DNA from: JASMTM01 sp964441735
Lineage (GTDB): Bacteria > Thermotogota > Thermotogae > Petrotogales > Kosmotogaceae
Reading direction: 5' to 3'
DNA: 64,000 nucleotides
Assembly (NCBI GenBank): GCA_964441735.1
Contig: CAYTVB010000004.1
Coordinates: 17,213-81,212, forward strand
Position numbers and translations under genes: made by a program. This document shows, piece by piece, positions 7,549-17,060 of this stretch; positions within the stretch are counted from its first letter, which is position 1, and each line of letters begins with the position of its first letter. Under the pieces are notes generated by a model. The model ran no database searches. It was not told where the DNA came from and was given only the letters and a program-made list of their open reading frames with translations.

Positions 7549-9228
7549 CTAGAGTATAATTGCTTCTGTATACTCTCCAAATACATCTCTAAGCGCTGAT
7601 GAGATTTCTCCAACCGTAGCATAATTCTTAACGGCGTCGAGTACATGTGGCATAATGTTGTTGCCTTCTTTAGCTGCACTTTTAAGCTCTTCAAGCGAAT
7701 TTTTGACCTTATTTTGATCACGTTTTTCCTTTACTGATTTGAGTTTTTTCTTCTGTCTATCTTCAATTTCTGGATCAAACTCAAGAATTTCTTTTTCTGC
7801 TTCTTCATCCGTTTGAAATTTGTTCACTCCAACCACAATCTCTTTTTGATTTTCAACATTGAGCTGATATTCGTACGCAGTATTCAGTATTTCTTTTTGT
7901 ATATATCCCTTTTCTATTGCCTTTACCATACCACCAAGATCATCAATTTTAGAAAGATATTCTCTTACTGCATCTTCGATGTCGGAAGTGAGTTTTTCAA
8001 TATAATAAGAGCCTCCAAGAGGATCTACTGTATCTGCCACACCAGTTTCAAAAGCTATTATCTGTTGTGTTCTCAAGGCTGCCGTAACAGATTCTTCTGT
8101 TGGCAACCCAAGTGCCTCATCATAGGAATTAGTGTGTAACGATTGGGTACCTCCAAGAACTGCAGCCAACGCCTGATAGGCCACTCTTGCAATATTATTC
8201 AATGGTTGCTGGGCTGTCAGTGTTGAGCCACCGGTTTGAGTATGGAAACGTAACCGCAGAGCTTTTTTGTTTTCCACATTAAAACGTTCTTTCATTATTC
8301 TTGCCCAGAGTCGCCTGGCGGCACGGAATTTCGCTATCTCTTCAAAAAAGTTATTGTGTGCATTGAAGAAAAAAGAAAGCCTTTTACCAAAGACATTGGG
8401 ATCAAGTCCCGCATTTATGGCCGCTTCAACATAGGCTATGCCATTTGCCAGGGTGAAGGCTATTTCCTGAACTGCGTTGGCACCAGCCTCCCTGATATGA
8501 TATCCGCTTATGCTTATCGTATTGAATCCGGGCAGGTTATTTGAACAATACTCAAAAATATCTGTAATTATTTTCATTGAAGGCTCAGGAGGGAAAATGT
8601 ATGTGCCTCTTGCGACGTATTCCTTAAGAATATCATTTTGTATGGTTCCTCTCAATTCGCCAGGAGATACTCCCTGTTTTTCAGCAAGTGCAACATACAT
8701 GGCCAAAAGAATAGCAGCTGTCGAATTGATAGTCATTGATGTGCTTACTTTGTCAAGAGGAATTTCTTTGAATAATGTTTCCATATCTTCTAATGAATCT
8801 ATTGCTACACCAACTCTTCCAACTTCTCCTTCCGCCATTGAATCGTCTGAATCATAACCAATTTGTGTTGGAAGATCAAAAGCTACTGAAAGCCCTGTCT
8901 GTCCCTGGGACATCAGGTAATGAAATCGTTTGTTTGATTCTTCTGCCGTTCCGAAACCAGCATATTGTCTCATTGTCCATAGTTTTCCCCTGTACATCGT
9001 GGGCTGAACTCCCCGTGTGTACGGTGGCATTCCAGGGAAGGCAAGGTCTTTATCATATTCTAAATCGTCAATATCAAGAGGTGTATAGTTTTTTTTTATC
9101 TCCTGCGAAGAGGAAGTTTTAAATTTATCCTTACGTTCGGGGAATTTCTTAATGGTCGGTTCTACAATTTCTTCATCCCATTCCTTGCGTTGCTTCCTGA
9201 TTCTTTCAAGCTCTTCTTTATCAAACAC
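7549..9228 (-). CDS. mcmA: Methylmalonyl-CoA mutase, large (catalytic) subunit
   Basis: TIM-barrel half of adenosylcobalamin-dependent mutase, isomerising succinyl-CoA and methylmalonyl-CoA. The 559 residues cover only the catalytic domain; cobalamin binding is in mcmB. Visible motifs include PPYTRGVQPTMYRGKLWTMR near residue 68, GLSVAFDLPTQIGYDSD, the substrate-region FHTQTGGSTLTAQQPLNN, and SLHTNSYDEALGLPTEES. The start is GTG at 9228 with GGGAGGG upstream. It is the first gene of the operon, and only 13 bases separate its stop from mcmB. Confidence 0.96.
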   Translation of the reverse strand: MFDKEELERIRKQRKEWDEEIVEPTIKKFPERKDKFKTSSSQEIKKNYTPLDIDDLEYDKDLAFPGMPPYTRGVQPTMYRGKLWTMRQYAGFGTAEESNKRFHYLMSQGQTGLSVAFDLPTQIGYDSDDSMAEGEVGRVGVAIDSLEDMETLFKEIPLDKVSTSMTINSTAAILLAMYVALAEKQGVSPGELRGTIQNDILKEYVARGTYIFPPEPSMKIITDIFEYCSNNLPGFNTISISGYHIREAGANAVQEIAFTLANGIAYVEAAINAGLDPNVFGKRLSFFFNAHNNFFEEIAKFRAARRLWARIMKERFNVENKKALRLRFHTQTGGSTLTAQQPLNNIARVAYQALAAVLGGTQSLHTNSYDEALGLPTEESVTAALRTQQIIAFETGVADTVDPLGGSYYIEKLTSDIEDAVREYLSKIDDLGGMVKAIEKGYIQKEILNTAYEYQLNVENQKEIVVGVNKFQTDEEAEKEILEFDPEIEDRQKKKLKSVKEKRDQNKVKNSLEELKSAAKEGNNIMPHVLDAVKNYATVGEISSALRDVFGEYTEAIIL

Positions 9229-9406
9229 GTAAATCCCTCCCTTTCTTATACTGCAAAATCATAATGAATATACCTTATTTATCATATTTCATACATATTT
9301 ATTATTACATATAGTTCAAATTTATACAGTTAAAACCCCTGAAAATTCTTCTAATCCTAAATAATTAAATTAACAGAAGTCGAAACAGTGTCAAGCTACT
9401 TTACGT

Positions 9407-9412
9407 TATAAT
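9407..9412 (+). promoter_or_regulatory. Possible -10 box for the M42 aminopeptidase gene
   Basis: TATAAT 23 bases before the start codon region, followed by GGAGGTG. No good -35 hexamer is seen at the usual distance, so only the -10 is claimed. The rest of the 206-base gap with mcmA is very AT-rich and must also hold the mcmA promoter, which I cannot place. Confidence 0.4.
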
Positions 9413-9434
9413 TGATAAAAGTGGAGGTGTAAAA

Positions 9435-10430
9435 ATGGATATAGATAGATTAACAGAGCTAATTATCACCCCCGGGATTCCCGGAAGAGAAGAAATGGTG
9501 CGTGAATTAATTACCGATTATATTAAAGAAAACAAAAAATATGATTACATGGTCGATGATCTTGGTAATATCATTGTAGAAATAGGAGATGGGGAGCCTG
9601 TTATTGGAATGGCTGCTCATATGGATGAAATCGGGTTATTGATTACAGGCTCCAATAGAGATGGGACGCTAAATTTCAAGAAACTCGGAGGCATTCCAGA
9701 CGAAACACTTCCCGGCAGGCATATCGATGTGGTTAGCTCTCATGGTGATCTGCTTGACGGAGTTATAGGAATCGTCCCACCTCACTTAAGGTCTGGTAAT
9801 AAACCACAAGCTGATCTGTGTATAAACGTGGGTGCTGACAATGAAGAAGAATTAACAGATCTGGGTATTGAGGTTCTGGATTATGCTGTTTTCAAAAAAC
9901 ATATTTCTATACTTAATGATAGGTACATGGCTGCCAGATCTCTCGATGACCGTTTTGGCTGCTCTATTCTGCTTGACTTGATAGATAACCTAAATCCAGA
10001 AAAGATAAAGGGAAAGCTAATCATTGCATGGACGGTTCAGGAAGAAATTGGATTGGTCGGAGGACAGGCTCTTTCAAATAAATACTCACCTGAATTATTT
10101 TTCCCTGTGGATAGTTTTGCCTGTTGTTCAAAGTTGACAGGTTCTGTAAAGGTTGGGGAAGGTCCTGTGCTCAGGATGGTGGATAGCAGATCAGTGGCTT
10201 CATATTACACGGGTAAAGAGATTATGAATCTGGCTAAATCAAAGGAAATTCCCCTTCAAATAGGCGTAACGGGTGGTGGAACAGATGGTATCCCCTTTAT
10301 GCAAAAGGGCGTAAAGACTGTGCCGTTGAGCCTCGCAATAAAATACCTTCATTCTGAAGTAGAATACATGTCCTTTGATGATTATGAAAATCTATACAAA
10401 TTGTTGCTGGAGATAGTCTATAGTCTCTGA
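9435..10430 (+). CDS. M42-family (glutamyl aminopeptidase-like) metallopeptidase
   Basis: Cytoplasmic co-catalytic metal aminopeptidase that trims peptides, as in the TET-type particles of thermophiles. The 331 residues contain the family ligands and catalytic residues: H62 in AAHMDEIG, the bridging D in SLDDRFG, the catalytic/ligand Glu pair in VQEEIG, and the GGGTDG segment with a C-terminal H in KYLHSEVEY. ATG at 9435 follows GGAGGTG. The next gene starts 13 bases later, so the two form an operon. The precise N-terminal residue preference is not predictable. Confidence 0.9.
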   Translation: MDIDRLTELIITPGIPGREEMVRELITDYIKENKKYDYMVDDLGNIIVEIGDGEPVIGMAAHMDEIGLLITGSNRDGTLNFKKLGGIPDETLPGRHIDVVSSHGDLLDGVIGIVPPHLRSGNKPQADLCINVGADNEEELTDLGIEVLDYAVFKKHISILNDRYMAARSLDDRFGCSILLDLIDNLNPEKIKGKLIIAWTVQEEIGLVGGQALSNKYSPELFFPVDSFACCSKLTGSVKVGEGPVLRMVDSRSVASYYTGKEIMNLAKSKEIPLQIGVTGGGTDGIPFMQKGVKTVPLSLAIKYLHSEVEYMSFDDYENLYKLLLEIVYSL

Positions 10431-10443
10431 GTCAGGAGTTTTT

Positions 10444-12219
10444 ATGAGTGAAATTTACAGCTGGTTAATCAATTCCGGGGTTTTAAATAGTGTTTCAAAA
10501 CCCTCTCGATATATAGGGAAAGAATTAAACGCAGTAAAAAAGGGTACGACTAATAAATTGAGATTTCTACTTCTTTTTCCTGATACATACGAAATTGGTA
10601 TGTCACATCTTGGGCTGAAATTACTCTACAGACGGCTTAACGAAGAAAATTTCATTTTTGCCGAAAGATCTTACCTTCCCTGGAAAGACATGCTCGCTGA
10701 AATGAAAAAACAATCGATTCCTCTTTATTCATATGAAACATACTCACCTGCCGGAGATTTTCATATTATCGGAATGACCCTTCAGTATGAGCTGAGTTAT
10801 ACAAATGTTTTGGCAGCACTTGAAGCAGCCAATATTCCCATCTGGCAAAGTGAAAGAACCACAGAACCGTTAATAATTGGTGGAGGTCCCTGCACTGCCA
10901 ACCCTGAACCGGTAGCTGGCTTTTTTGATCTTTTTTTAATAGGTGATGGAGAAAAGGCTTCTGTTGAAATCTCAGAGTTAGTCTGGAACAATCTTGAATT
11001 GCTTAAACAGGGAAAAAGGAAAGAATTACTTCTAAAATTATCTGATATTCAGGGGGTATATATTCCTTCACTCGGAAAGAAAAACGTGAATAAAGCTGTT
11101 ATCAATGACCTCAAAGATTATCCGGTAAATAGAAAGCCCCTTGTTCCCCTTATGGTAACCGTTCATGACAGAGCAAATATAGAATTAATGAGAGGTTGTA
11201 ATAGAGGGTGTAGATTCTGCCAGGCAGGTATGTTTTACAGACCTGTTAGGGAGAGAAATGTAGATGAAATAATAAAGAGCGTTGAAAAAATAATTGATAA
11301 TACAGGTTATGATGAACTGTCGCTTTTATCTTTGAGCACCATGGATTACTCTGCAATAGAAGAGCTAAGTGAAAGACTTTTGCCCTTTCAGAATAAAAGG
11401 AAAATTGGGCTTTCACTTCCATCTTCAAGGGTCGATACCTTCAGTGTAGAAATGGCTTCAAAAATTGCCTCAATCAGAAAAACGGGTCTCACCTTTGCAC
11501 CCGAAGCGGGTACACAGAGACTGCGCAATGTTATTAATAAGAACGTTGATGAAAAGGATATTTATACCGCTATAAAACATGCTGTGAGTAATGGCTGGAA
11601 AAGATTGAAACTCTATTTCATGATCGGTCTCCCAACAGAAACAACGGAAGATTTAGAGGGCATCGTTAAGCTGTGTTCCAATATCAAGAATCTGGGACTG
11701 AAGGACATAACTGTTTCAGTTGCGACTTTTATTCCAAAACCACAGACACCCTTTCAATACGCCAGACAGATTATCCCAAAAGAAGCCTGGGAAAGATATG
11801 ATCAGCTCAAAAAGATAAGGCGGTTTGGCAAATTGCAATTTTCTGATTCCTACAAAAGCTATATTGATGGGGCTCTTTCTCGCGGAGGACGCGAAATCGC
11901 AGCCGTTATTTACAGATCTTATAAGAAAGGTTCTTTTTTTGACGAATGGTCTGAAGAGTTTTCATATGACACCTGGTTAAAGGCCTTTGAGGAAGAAAAT
12001 CTTGACGTTAATAGTTACACAAAAGAAAGAAATACAGAAGAGATTTTTCCCTGGAGCCATATTTTTCTTGGAATCGACGAATCATTTCTGGAACATGAAT
12101 ACTACAAATCGCTTAGAGGTTTAACCACTGAAGATTGTCGTAATGGTACATGTAGCCTTTGCGGTGTTTGTTATTCACTGAATGTTTCTAACCGACTGGA
12201 CAGAACCTGGAAACACTGA
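10444..12219 (+). CDS. B12-binding-type radical SAM protein (TIGR03960-like)
   Basis: An N-terminal cobalamin-binding-like domain (about residues 1-210) is followed by a radical SAM core with the iron-sulfur triad C252, C256, C259 (CNRGCRFC). The core includes LPSSRVDTFS and FAPEAGTQRLRNVINK, typical of the family often found with a DUF2344 partner (not present here). A C-terminal cysteine cluster (CRNGTCSLCGVC) may bind another cofactor. Its reaction is unknown. It is co-transcribed with the M42 peptidase, and its 3' end overlaps the convergent murC by 32 bases with no terminator between. Confidence 0.85.
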   Translation: MSEIYSWLINSGVLNSVSKPSRYIGKELNAVKKGTTNKLRFLLLFPDTYEIGMSHLGLKLLYRRLNEENFIFAERSYLPWKDMLAEMKKQSIPLYSYETYSPAGDFHIIGMTLQYELSYTNVLAALEAANIPIWQSERTTEPLIIGGGPCTANPEPVAGFFDLFLIGDGEKASVEISELVWNNLELLKQGKRKELLLKLSDIQGVYIPSLGKKNVNKAVINDLKDYPVNRKPLVPLMVTVHDRANIELMRGCNRGCRFCQAGMFYRPVRERNVDEIIKSVEKIIDNTGYDELSLLSLSTMDYSAIEELSERLLPFQNKRKIGLSLPSSRVDTFSVEMASKIASIRKTGLTFAPEAGTQRLRNVINKNVDEKDIYTAIKHAVSNGWKRLKLYFMIGLPTETTEDLEGIVKLCSNIKNLGLKDITVSVATFIPKPQTPFQYARQIIPKEAWERYDQLKKIRRFGKLQFSDSYKSYIDGALSRGGREIAAVIYRSYKKGSFFDEWSEEFSYDTWLKAFEEENLDVNSYTKERNTEEIFPWSHIFLGIDESFLEHEYYKSLRGLTTEDCRNGTCSLCGVCYSLNVSNRLDRTWKH

Positions 12220-13537
12220 GATGGGCTATTCTTGTAATATCTCCGGCACCCAAAAACAAAATAACGGAACGTTTTTTGGAATCTATCCATTTCAGGACTT
12301 CATCGTAATCTGTTGCGTGATACGCAGGTACGCCATGAAGGTGAAGGCCTTTTAGCACTTCTGTTTCATCAAGCGCATACATTCCTTTTTCATATGCATC
12401 GTATAGTTTATAAACGCATACTTCATCTGCTTCCTTCAGGGAATTGGCAAAACGACCATTTTCCCTTGCCAGTCTTGAATATCTATGAGGTTGAAAAACA
12501 ACCAGAATCTCACTTTCAGGATAACTTTCTCTGGTTCCCATTATTGTGGTTCTAATCTCTTCAGGTGTATGAGCGTAATCATCGATAAGATACAGATCTC
12601 TTGATTTATCAATACCTCTTATAGAAAATCTCCTATCAACAGATATGTAGCTTATTAAAGATTCCTGAATGACCTTTATACCTATGCCAAGTTCAACTGC
12701 GAGGGCTATGGCAGCAGTTGCGTTATAAGCGTTGTGCTCACCCGGTAAGCCAACCGAAAAGTTGCCCAGTAGTTCTCCTTCTTTATATACATCGAAGCTC
12801 TGAATCAAACCGGCTTTACGATTTCTAAAGGTATATTTGCCTTTATGTTTTCCAAAGGTTATTCCTCTATTGCCAAAGGCTCTTCTGCTATTTGGATCAT
12901 CAGCATTGTGAACCAGTATACCTTTTACTTTTTTGCCAAAGTAAGCAAAATGATTGATAAGGTTGCGTTCTGAACTAACGTAGTGTTCAAGATGATCATG
13001 CCTCACATTTGTAACAACGGCATGCTGTGGTATGAATGACGCGAAGAAACCATCGCTTTCATCAAGTTCTGTTATTATAGTGTCTTTGCTCCCTCTGTGA
13101 TAATTGCCCTGTAAAAGATGTGGAGATAATCCACCAAGAAGTACAGTAGGATTCTTTTTTGCGTCAATGAAAATCTTTGATAAAAGCGCAGTTGTGGTGG
13201 TCTTTCCATCCGTTCCCGTAACACACAAAGAATTCTCATATGATGAGACGACTTTTTTTAGCATTTCCATTCGATAATAAGCAGGGATGAATTCACTGAA
13301 TGCTTTCTCAAGTTCAGGGTTTCCCTGGGGTATCGCTGTAGTTTTAATTACAACATTGGGATTTTTCCAGTTTTCGTCAGAATGAGAAGAAAAAACGCAA
13401 ATACCTTTTTCTTTAAGGTATTCAACGCGTTCATTAACCTCTACATTTGAACCGTAAACTTCGTTTCCCTCAGCCGCTAAATGAAGTGCGAGACCACTCA
13501 TACCGATCCCGCCAATACCTATAAAATGATATTTCAA
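12188..13537 (-). CDS. murC: UDP-N-acetylmuramate--L-alanine ligase
   Basis: Adds L-Ala to UDP-MurNAc with ATP, the first stem-peptide step. The 449 residues show the N-terminal nucleotide-sugar loop GIGGIGMSGLA, the ATP loop TGTDGKTTTTAL (Asp where many MurC have His), and the central DESDGFF and HNAYNATAA motifs. It is the last gene of the peptidoglycan cluster, starting two bases after murG stops. Its tail overlaps the convergent radical SAM gene. Confidence 0.95.
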   Translation of the reverse strand: MKYHFIGIGGIGMSGLALHLAAEGNEVYGSNVEVNERVEYLKEKGICVFSSHSDENWKNPNVVIKTTAIPQGNPELEKAFSEFIPAYYRMEMLKKVVSSYENSLCVTGTDGKTTTTALLSKIFIDAKKNPTVLLGGLSPHLLQGNYHRGSKDTIITELDESDGFFASFIPQHAVVTNVRHDHLEHYVSSERNLINHFAYFGKKVKGILVHNADDPNSRRAFGNRGITFGKHKGKYTFRNRKAGLIQSFDVYKEGELLGNFSVGLPGEHNAYNATAAIALAVELGIGIKVIQESLISYISVDRRFSIRGIDKSRDLYLIDDYAHTPEEIRTTIMGTRESYPESEILVVFQPHRYSRLARENGRFANSLKEADEVCVYKLYDAYEKGMYALDETEVLKGLHLHGVPAYHATDYDEVLKWIDSKKRSVILFLGAGDITRIAHLSVSRFCPVG

Positions 13538-13539
13538 AC

Positions 13540-14589
13540 CTATTCCTCCTGTAGTAAATGCCCTGCGATCGTTTCAGCTGGATCATCTTCAACACGCAAC
13601 TTCGGTCTGTAATTCGTTGAAATCTTGTTGATAGTTTCTAACAAACCACCGGAGGTTACTGCACTTTCAAGTATAACATAACCAAGTCCCATTTCTTGCA
13701 ATATCAAAGCATTATAATATTGATGATTTTCTGTTGCTTCTGACCATGGAATAATTACACCAGGTGTACTGTAATTAACTAATTCAGCCACTGTTGTAGC
13801 ACCACCGCGGGCAACCACAACATCAGCAACAGATATATATTCATGTAATTGTGGATCATATTTTTGAAATTTTACAAAGGGATAATCTTTTATTTTAAGA
13901 TTCTTATCCCCTGTTATATGATAAAAGAAAAATTTGTTGTCTCTTAAGCGCTTATAAATTTCAATCATAATATTGTTTAAATAATCGGAACCCTGGCTCC
14001 CACCACAAACAACAACCAGTTTTCTGTTCAAAGGAATTTTAAGGCTGTCAAATATTTCCTTTTTCGTTTTATTTGCTTTTCTGACAGGATTACCCGATAG
14101 AATTATCCTGTTTTTATCAACTTTTTTGAAGTAATGACTACTCTTTTCAAAACTTATAAAAACCTTTTCCGCATACCGGGCAAGTTTTTGATTGGCAATT
14201 CCGGGAATGGAATTCTGTTCATGAAGAAAAACAGGCAATCCAAGTTTTGCCGCTGCCTTCACAACAGGAAATGAAATGTATCCTCCTGTTGAAAAAACCA
14301 GATCCGGAGAAAATCTTGTCATACTTTCTTTTACCTTCCCCGTTGTTACAATATGATCAAATAATACTCTGGTGTTTTTCATACTGTAGATCGGTCTATT
14401 TAAGCCTTTAACATTCAAGGGAATCTTTTTTACGTTTACAATGTCTCTTTCTGCGTATTTGTCATCAAGCCTTCCTTTTGCTGTATAGTAAAGGACATCA
14501 AGTTTCACTTTTCTTTTCAACGCATTTATAACAGCTAAAATGGGATAGTAATGTCCTCCGGTACCCCCTCCGCAAACAACGATTTTCAT
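13540..14589 (-). CDS. murG: UDP-GlcNAc:lipid I N-acetylglucosaminyltransferase
   Basis: Converts lipid I to lipid II on the inner face of the membrane. The 349-residue GT28 protein has the N-terminal glycine-rich loop GGGTGGHYYP, the mid-protein HEQNSIPG, and the C-terminal donor site GGSQGS / ARGGATTVAE. Start set at ATG 14589, directly before MKIVVCGGG, to match the family N terminus; longer in-frame starts overlap ftsW. The ribosome-binding site is weak, and the 7-base gap to the ftsW stop suggests coupled translation. Confidence 0.95.
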   Translation of the reverse strand: MKIVVCGGGTGGHYYPILAVINALKRKVKLDVLYYTAKGRLDDKYAERDIVNVKKIPLNVKGLNRPIYSMKNTRVLFDHIVTTGKVKESMTRFSPDLVFSTGGYISFPVVKAAAKLGLPVFLHEQNSIPGIANQKLARYAEKVFISFEKSSHYFKKVDKNRIILSGNPVRKANKTKKEIFDSLKIPLNRKLVVVCGGSQGSDYLNNIMIEIYKRLRDNKFFFYHITGDKNLKIKDYPFVKFQKYDPQLHEYISVADVVVARGGATTVAELVNYSTPGVIIPWSEATENHQYYNALILQEMGLGYVILESAVTSGGLLETINKISTNYRPKLRVEDDPAETIAGHLLQEE

Positions 14590-14596
14590 TATTTCT

Positions 14597-15700
14597 CTAT
14601 CGTTCATGAAGGTCTTTCTCTTGATCAAAGATTATACTGAGTACCAGCCCGAGTCCAAACATCAATGATAGAAGAGAAGAACCACCATAACTCACAAAGG
14701 GTAGTGTTAAACCGGTGGGAGGAAATAAACCCAGATTGACAGCGATATTAATACTTGCCTGAATTGCAATGTAAAAACCAAATCCAAGGATATAGAATTT
14801 TCCCTGGGTATCTTTTCTCAATTTTAAAGCAATAATAATCAGGATTCTCAAGAAGCCAAGGTAAGCCAGTAATAGCAACACAAGTCCAATTAAACCAAGT
14901 TCTTCACCAATAGTGGCAAAAATAAAATCAGAGTAACTGACCGGGATGTAGTATTTAACAATTCCCAAACCAAGCCCCGTTCCGACAACATCACCATTGG
15001 ATATAGCCATCAAACTGTAATCTATTTGATCTTGAACTTCTCCGGATTCAGAAGAAAAGAATGACGTCAATCGTTCAATTTGATATTCCTGTATCCACCC
15101 CTGCTGGAATGCCAGCACAGCAACCAGCACTATTATCAATATTAAGAAAAACACATGTCTAAATTTCAAACCGCCTATAAAGAGCATTACAAAGGTTATT
15201 ATTAACATCAAGCCAGAAGTCGACAGATCAGGCTCAAGAAAAGTCAGGCCAATTATAGGAGCAACAATAAGCAAAGGTATTAACAGTACATTTATTATTG
15301 TTTTCTCATTATCTTCAATCTTCGCAAGATAGTGCGCCAGCACTAAAATAAGAACAACTTTAGCAAATTCAGAAACCTGAAGACTCATAAAACCAAAATC
15401 AATCCATCTGTGGGAACCACCTCTACTGGCTGAAAGAAGAACAACAGCGAGCAAACCAATAATAACAGGGTAATAAATATAGAATGCATATCTAAAATGA
15501 CTGTTACCCTTCATCAAAATTACTATTATTGCAGCAATAATACCCAACCAGAATGCTATAAGCTGTTTAAGCAAAAAATCAGTAGCAGATAAATAGGGTA
15601 ATCTGGCTTCCATACTCAAACCCGCACTATAAACAAATACAAAACCAAGCACTATAAAAAAACTTGTAAATATTGATAACAGAACCAGTCTTCTAGTCAT
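14597..15700 (-). CDS. ftsW: SEDS-family peptidoglycan glycosyltransferase FtsW
   Basis: Polytopic membrane protein of about 367 residues with roughly ten helices. SEDS motifs include GGSHRWIDFGF, the EPDLSTSG loop with the catalytic Asp, GLGLGIVKYYIP, and the C-terminal LPFVSYGGSSLL. Placement between murD and murG favours FtsW over RodA. ATG 15700 follows AGGA at good spacing and overlaps the murD stop; an in-frame TTG at 15709 is too close to the ribosome-binding site. Confidence 0.92.
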   Translation of the reverse strand: MTRRLVLLSIFTSFFIVLGFVFVYSAGLSMEARLPYLSATDFLLKQLIAFWLGIIAAIIVILMKGNSHFRYAFYIYYPVIIGLLAVVLLSASRGGSHRWIDFGFMSLQVSEFAKVVLILVLAHYLAKIEDNEKTIINVLLIPLLIVAPIIGLTFLEPDLSTSGLMLIITFVMLFIGGLKFRHVFFLILIIVLVAVLAFQQGWIQEYQIERLTSFFSSESGEVQDQIDYSLMAISNGDVVGTGLGLGIVKYYIPVSYSDFIFATIGEELGLIGLVLLLLAYLGFLRILIIIALKLRKDTQGKFYILGFGFYIAIQASINIAVNLGLFPPTGLTLPFVSYGGSSLLSLMFGLGLVLSIIFDQEKDLHER

Positions 15701-17060
15701 TACTTTCAATCCTGTTCTTTAAGTTTCTCACTTTGTTAGTGAAATCATCACCTCTATGCTTATAGTTCTCATACATATCATAACTCGATCCACCGGGACT
15801 GAATAAAACAATATCATTTATCGCTATCTCTTCAAAAGCCCTGCTTACAGCTTCTTCCATATTGGTGACGCTTATAAAAGGTATTCTCAGTTCTTCCAGT
15901 TTTCTTCTCAATGATTTCATTGAAGAGCCTATCATTATTATACGCTTAAGCGAAAATAGTTTCTCCAATAATTCATCGTAGCTTTCTTTCTTTTCCTTAC
16001 CCCCAAGAATTAATACAACCCTGCTAGGATCAAAGTTCTTGAGTGCAGAAACAACCGCGTGAGCATTGGTAGCTTTTGAATCATTAATGAACATAACATC
16101 GTTTATTGTAGCTACAACTGTCATTCTATATTCCAGTGCTTTATAATCCCAGAGTAATTGAAGTGAATCAACCGGATTAATTCCAATTAGATATGCAAGA
16201 GCAATAGCAACCGAAGCGTTTTCTCTGTTGTGCATTTCTTTTAGGGGGAAACCATTGAATGGAAGCTCCATTTTGTGAAAACGAAGTATCCCGTTTTCAA
16301 GATCAAAAAATGTACCCTTTCCCTGACTGAAATCAACTACCTTTTTTAATGTTTCAGCACTTAAAAGTCTGTTTTCTCTTTCCACTATTTCTTTTCTTAT
16401 TATTGAATATCCTTCCGTTATTTCAGGGAGAATCATTTTCGACCATATGTATTCTTCAAAGGAAAGGTGATAATCAAGATGGTCTTCTTCAATATTAAGC
16501 AAAGCAGAAACCTGGAAGTATGGGTCTCTTTTTCTAAACCAGCTCAGTTGAAATGAACTAACCTCAACTACATAAAAATCTCTATTTTCCCTCAGTGATG
16601 ACATGAGAGGCGTACCAAGATTGCCACCAGCAAAAACAGAATCATGTTTTTTTCTAAGTATATGTTCTAACATTGTTACCGTGGTGGACTTTCCATTTGT
16701 CCCCGTTATTCCGATTAGTATACCGTGCTTTCTATTTTTCAATATGTTTAAAGCAATTTCCTGCTCGGTGGCAAAGGATTTCCCAGATTGGCGTATCTTC
16801 CTCCCTACACTGCTGTTAGGAGAAATTCCTGGACTGATCGCGAATGAGTCACATCTATAAAGCTCTTCCGTGTGAGCATTTTCTTCAAACTGAATACTGT
16901 TTTTTTCGAGATATTCCCTTTTATCTTTATCCAGCAGCTTCTTTTCGGATACAAAAAAGTTAGAAGGTTCATAACCTTCAGCTTCAAGCAGGTATTTTAA
17001 CAACTCGAAATTTGAAGTACCAAATCCAACGATGCCAATTTTTCCTTTTAGTAATTCCAA
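15693..17060 (-). CDS. murD: UDP-N-acetylmuramoyl-L-alanine--D-glutamate ligase
   Basis: Adds D-Glu in stem-peptide synthesis. The 455 residues carry the Mur ligase ATP loop GITGTNGKSTTV, the Mg2+/carbamate region EVSSFQLSW, and the C-terminal ILGGKEKKESYDEL and LFSPGGSSYDMY motifs. The start is TTG at 17060, directly after the mraY stop, with GGGAGG inside the mraY end six bases upstream. It overlaps ftsW by eight bases at its 3' end. Confidence 0.95.
   Translation of the reverse strand: MELLKGKIGIVGFGTSNFELLKYLLEAEGYEPSNFFVSEKKLLDKDKREYLEKNSIQFEENAHTEELYRCDSFAISPGISPNSSVGRKIRQSGKSFATEQEIALNILKNRKHGILIGITGTNGKSTTVTMLEHILRKKHDSVFAGGNLGTPLMSSLRENRDFYVVEVSSFQLSWFRKRDPYFQVSALLNIEEDHLDYHLSFEEYIWSKMILPEITEGYSIIRKEIVERENRLLSAETLKKVVDFSQGKGTFFDLENGILRFHKMELPFNGFPLKEMHNRENASVAIALAYLIGINPVDSLQLLWDYKALEYRMTVVATINDVMFINDSKATNAHAVVSALKNFDPSRVVLILGGKEKKESYDELLEKLFSLKRIIMIGSSMKSLRRKLEELRIPFISVTNMEEAVSRAFEEIAINDIVLFSPGGSSYDMYENYKHRGDDFTNKVRNLKNRIESND

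Noticed and set aside
7536..7721. Longer N terminus for the mutase small subunit
   Set aside because: These codons overlap the mcmA coding end in another frame; the strong ribosome-binding site points to the ATG at 7535.
9229..9406. mcmA promoter (TTGAAC with TATGTA on the minus strand)
   Set aside because: The region is so AT-rich that several such pairs occur; none stands out.
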